Positions 63,177 through 64,000 of a stretch of 64,000 bases of DNA are shown piece after piece. The notes below the pieces were generated by a model. That model did not search any database. It was given only the letters and a program-made list of their open reading frames with translations, and was not told the origin of the DNA. The DNA lies in NCBI RefSeq assembly GCF_000210295.1, contig NC_026744.1:806001-870000 (forward strand). Direction: 5' to 3'. The translations under genes were made by a program, and so were the position numbers. Positions within the stretch are counted from its first letter, which is position 1. Every line of letters starts with the position of its first letter. Source of the stretch: Trypanosoma brucei gambiense DAL972 (lineage: Eukaryota > Euglenozoa > Kinetoplastea > Trypanosomatida > Trypanosomatidae).

Positions 63177-63794
63177 CTACCGTATGAAGTAGCGCTGTAC
63201 GCGCAGGGGATGAATCTTCGTAATGCGTGGAAATATTTCCAGTAGGTACCACAGGATGTGGCCCACCAAATCAGCCATCACTTCAGTACCAATACCAACT
63301 TCACCGAACATAACGCTCATCAGAAGGAATACAAGGGGGAGGTATCGCACCTGCACCGTCAAAAGACCAAAAATGCTCGCCTCCTGATGAGGCAGCAGCC
63401 GCCCAAAGAGATACACCAGCGCCTTCGAAAACTGGTTACTGAGGTATGGTGTTTCTATAGCACGAGTGCTTCTGAGGAAAAGTAAAAGCCCTGCCCCAGT
63501 AAAGAGGGTCAGGCAGTAGTCTAGACGCCGTCAGTGGAAGTACTGCAATTCAATGCTGCTGCTCACCATATATAACCAGTGTAACTCGATAATACTACTG
63601 AGGTTGAGGGGGCCAAAGTAAAAGAATGTTGAGACCAGCCGCCAATAATGCTTTTCTTGGAACGCGAGGGTAGGACTGAAAATCATCTGCAGTGGGTGGA
63701 CGAGGCCGAACGAAACTAGCACAACCGAGATCACACTAAGGCACAGCAGCAGCCTTGTTACTGGCGGTATCTCCCATAGAAAGTTAAAGTCCAT
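63177..63794 (-). pseudogene. Derlin-like gene interrupted by one in-frame stop
   Basis: The 5' part (63794-63534, 87 codons) encodes a derlin start: a helix after IPPVTRLLLC, LVHPLQMIFSP, then HYWRLVSTFFYFGPLNLSS. A TGA at 63531-63533 ends it. The same frame then stays open for 117 codons to a TAG at 63177-63179, encoding the second half: RRLDYCLTLF, SIFGLLTVQVRYLPLV and MADLVGHILWYLLEIFPR, which match derlins around the final helices. The TGA replaces a conserved Gly of the family's F.GR.ADY segment, so only one codon is lost; no frameshift is present. Derlins act in retrotranslocation of misfolded proteins from the ER. Total length, about 205 codons, is close to but below the family's usual 240. 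Pseudogene, sequencing error or readthrough are all possible. Confidence 0.85.
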
Positions 63795-64000
63795 GGCAAC
63801 AATCAGCCTGGAAGCGAGATGTTCTCCGGAGATGTCCGTGGGGTCCTCCTAGCTAGTTCCAAAGTAGCAACCATGAAAATGTAGTGAGGGAGATGAAGTT
63901 AACGTACGGAAGGAGCATACGGCACTCATCAACAGAGTAGAACACGGACGTGAGGAAAATTAAAGGAGAAAAAACGGGCGAAGGTATCTTCTGGTCACCC
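63795..64000. other. Leader region of the derlin-like gene, window end
   Basis: No gene is supported; plus-strand purine-rich stretches near 63945-63985 would be pyrimidine-rich in the transcript. Confidence 0.4.

Noticed and set aside
62911..63252. 113-codon frame overlapping the end of the derlin-like gene
   Set aside because: It is in a different frame from the derlin, has no family similarity and opens within the derlin 3' end.
63414..63416. Second-half derlin frame as a separate gene beginning here
   Set aside because: The codon is GTG and the frame is continuous with the first half except for one TGA, so one interrupted gene explains both.

Overview
The window is nuclear DNA from a kinetoplastid, most likely an African trypanosome of the Trypanosoma brucei group. 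Every recognisable gene lies on the minus strand, in a head-to-tail array about 61 kb long with no convincing introns. Gene starts are typically preceded, on the minus strand, by a pyrimidine-rich tract and an AG, as expected for spliced-leader addition to a polycistronic transcript. The gaps are AT-rich and full of homopolymers and microsatellites. The combination of NOG1, a peroxisomal-type (glycosomal) half ABC transporter and a DYRK kinase recalls T. brucei chromosome 11, but that placement is from memory and unchecked.

Reading in the direction of transcription (high to low coordinates): a derlin-like gene broken by one in-frame stop (63794-63177); a HAD-like protein; a coiled-coil/PUB-like protein; a DYRK kinase; an ABCD-type half transporter; the ribosome-assembly GTPase NOG1; an IQ-motif protein; a membrane-anchored beta-propeller; a CEP20/FOR20-like centriolar protein; the ESCRT-III subunit CHMP1; the ribosomal protein L3 chaperone GRWD1/Rrb1; the ER-targeting factor SND3/PHO88; a low-complexity orphan; a small membrane-protein candidate; PRPP synthetase; a polytopic membrane protein; a protein-only RNase P with a mitochondrial presequence; ribosomal protein eL37; a mitochondrial zinc-finger protein; a divergent SKP1-like protein; an ARMC2-like armadillo protein; a small orphan; the Y-complex nucleoporin Nup107/Nup84; the eEF2 co-chaperone HGH1; a small mitochondrial membrane protein; two tandem histidine-phosphatase paralogues, one lacking its catalytic histidine; a ZNHIT3-like HIT-finger protein; a tandem RRM-like protein; a kinesin; and a PDZ-like / dynein-AAA6-like / WD40 protein. 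Positions 1-2906 hold no convincing gene.

The genes are not an operon in the bacterial sense and mostly serve unrelated housekeeping tasks. Two themes recur. One is ribosome and RNP biogenesis (NOG1, GRWD1, eL37, HGH1, ZNHIT3-like, PRORP). The other is flagellum or microtubule function (kinesin, dynein-derived WD40 protein, ARMC2-like, CEP20-like). No tRNA, rRNA, transposon, VSG or CRISPR was seen. The strongest leads are the interrupted derlin, the catalytically dead mutase-like paralogue, and the dynein AAA6-like module fused to a WD40 propeller. Where a longer open frame began at a non-ATG codon, the first in-frame ATG was used as the start.
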